A DNA stretch of 64,000 nt. Origin: Streptomyces fragilis (GTDB lineage: Bacteria > Actinomycetota > Actinomycetes > Streptomycetales > Streptomycetaceae). The stretch is from the NCBI RefSeq assembly GCF_003112515.1, contig NZ_BEVZ01000006.1, positions 434,001 to 498,000 on the forward strand. The letters are read 5' to 3'. The position numbers and the translations under genes are program-made. The notes beneath the pieces were generated by a model that saw only the letters and a program-made list of their open reading frames with translations, did no database searches and was not told the origin of the DNA. Positions within the stretch are counted from its first letter, which is position 1; every line of letters begins with the position of its first letter. Below, in pieces: positions 63,330 to 64,000 of the stretch.

Positions 63330-64000
63330 TCAGGCGGCGCGCCGCAGTCGGTAGGTCACGTCGGTGGCGTCGGCGGGGGCGGGGCGGCCCTGCGGATCGG
63401 TGACGCCCGCCACGGTCAGCCCGGCCGCCGTGACCAGCTCCGCGAACACGTCGCGGGGGTACCAGTGGAGAACCCACGGTCGCTCGCTCACGGTGAGGTC
63501 GGAGCCGAGCCGGCGCTCGTAGCGCAGCAGCGCCGTCTGCGTGCGTGCCGTGCCGTCGCGGTACTCGGAGACGACCGACACGCTCAGTTCGGCGCCATCG
63601 GGCGCGGTGGCCGTCCGCACCAGGCCGATCTGTCCGGCCGGGGTGGGAGCGGGGACGAAGAGGGGCACCAGGGCGGTGCCGTCGTCCGCCAGGTGCGCGC
63701 GGATGCCGCGCAGCGCGGCGAGCGCCGTGGCGTCGTCCGGGAGCAAGGTGAAGGTGGGCCCGACGAGGAAGACCGACCGGTAGCTGCGGGGCAGGTCCAG
63801 CCGCTCCATCCGCTGATGGTGGACGGTCACGGCGAGCCCCTGTTGTCCGGCCCTGCGCCGGAGCCGTCGCAGCATGTCCTCGGAGGAGTCGACTCCCTCG
63901 ACGTCCAGGCCGCGGCGGCGCAGTTCGAGCAGCGGGTCGCCGTCGCCGCACCCCAGCTCCAGCGCCGGCTGGCCGGCTTCCTCGATGAAGGCGGCGTAGG
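63330..64000 (-). CDS. Class I SAM-dependent methyltransferase (5' end beyond the window)
   Basis: The frame is open to the right edge, so the start is missing; at least 222 residues are seen. Motif I PALELGCGDGDPLLELRRRG, then LDVEGVDSSEDMLRRLR, SYRSVFLVGPTFTLLPDDATALAALRGIRAHLADDGTALVPLF, and the C-terminal RPWVLHWYPRDVFAELVTAAGLTV of ubiquinone/menaquinone-like methyltransferases. Convergent with pobA with a five-base gap. Acceptor unknown. Confidence 0.85.
   Translation of the reverse strand, partial: YAAFIEEAGQPALELGCGDGDPLLELRRRGLDVEGVDSSEDMLRRLRRRAGQQGLAVTVHHQRMERLDLPRSYRSVFLVGPTFTLLPDDATALAALRGIRAHLADDGTALVPLFVPAPTPAGQIGLVRTATAPDGAELSVSVVSEYRDGTARTQTALLRYERRLGSDLTVSERPWVLHWYPRDVFAELVTAAGLTVAGVTDPQGRPAPADATDVTYRLRRAA

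Overview
The window is high-GC actinobacterial DNA, almost certainly Streptomyces. Codon third positions are strongly GC-biased, many neighbouring genes overlap by 4 bp (GTGA/ATGA), GTG and TTG starts are common, and it carries a gamma-butyrolactone regulatory circuit, a desferrioxamine siderophore operon and a type II polyketide synthase (PKS). I saw no rRNA, tRNA, CRISPR array, insertion sequence or phage gene.

Region 1 (1-2.2 kb): the 3' end of an Orn/Lys/Arg decarboxylase gene, a cobalamin-riboswitch-controlled 2Fe-2S ferredoxin-like gene, and an ABM-fold monooxygenase behind a SoxR-type promoter; this last gene seems to be cut by an in-frame stop.

Region 2 (about 2.3-26.5 kb): an angucycline gene cluster. 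Read on the minus strand from 19.2 kb the order is PgaE/JadH-type hydroxylase, TcmI-type cyclase, KS-alpha, KS-beta, ACP, ketoreductase, aromatase/cyclase, and a fused hydroxylase-reductase of the PgaM/UrdM type. This is the canonical angucycline gene order (pga/urd/lnd E-F-A-B-C-D-L-M). Around it lie a complete acyl-CoA carboxylase (alpha at 19.4-21.2 kb, beta at 6.5-8.0 kb, and a short epsilon gene at 4.6-4.8 kb), a phosphopantetheinyl transferase, an exporter, an NmrA-type reductase, a hydrolase, and a two-domain ABM oxygenase resembling JadG/GilOII, which open the angucycline B ring. No deoxysugar or glycosyltransferase genes are present. I infer a B-ring-modified (jadomycin/gilvocarcin/kinamycin-like) aromatic aglycone. 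A previously easy-to-miss 44-residue ORF with a good ribosome binding site sits in the same operon.

Region 3 (21.6-26.5 kb): the control block of that cluster: a JadR1-type atypical response regulator, two TetR-type butyrolactone receptor homologues, an AfsA-type butyrolactone synthase and a HAD-like protein. Three autoregulator-response-element (ARE) sequences lie between the -35 and -10 hexamers of promoters for the response regulator, the synthase and the receptor.

Region 4 (26.6-34.3 kb): a TetR regulator with shared operators upstream of an FMN reductase, of itself, and of a VOC protein / YczE membrane protein / MFS transporter set; then a SAM methyltransferase, a FrnE-like DsbA-fold protein, a secreted protein and an NAD(P)-binding reductase.

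Region 5 (34.3-44.3 kb): desferrioxamine biosynthesis, desABCD plus an exporter in one overlapping operon, with a divergent penicillin-acylase-like gene and acyltransferase (desG/desH type). Two iron boxes lie in the divergent intergenic region.

Region 6 (44.3-64 kb): mostly housekeeping and regulatory genes: PucR regulator with divergent ferredoxin reductase and fatty acid desaturase; acetyltransferase; RNA ligase and winged-helix regulator; ABC-F protein; methyltransferase; PAS-GAF-PP2C-ATPase sensor phosphatase; threonine synthase with divergent RpiR regulator; a ribbon-helix-helix protein preceded by an array of TGACGCCA boxes; DUF4097 protein and a DrrAB-type ABC exporter; IclR regulator, small secreted protein, 4-hydroxybenzoate hydroxylase, and a methyltransferase that runs off the end.
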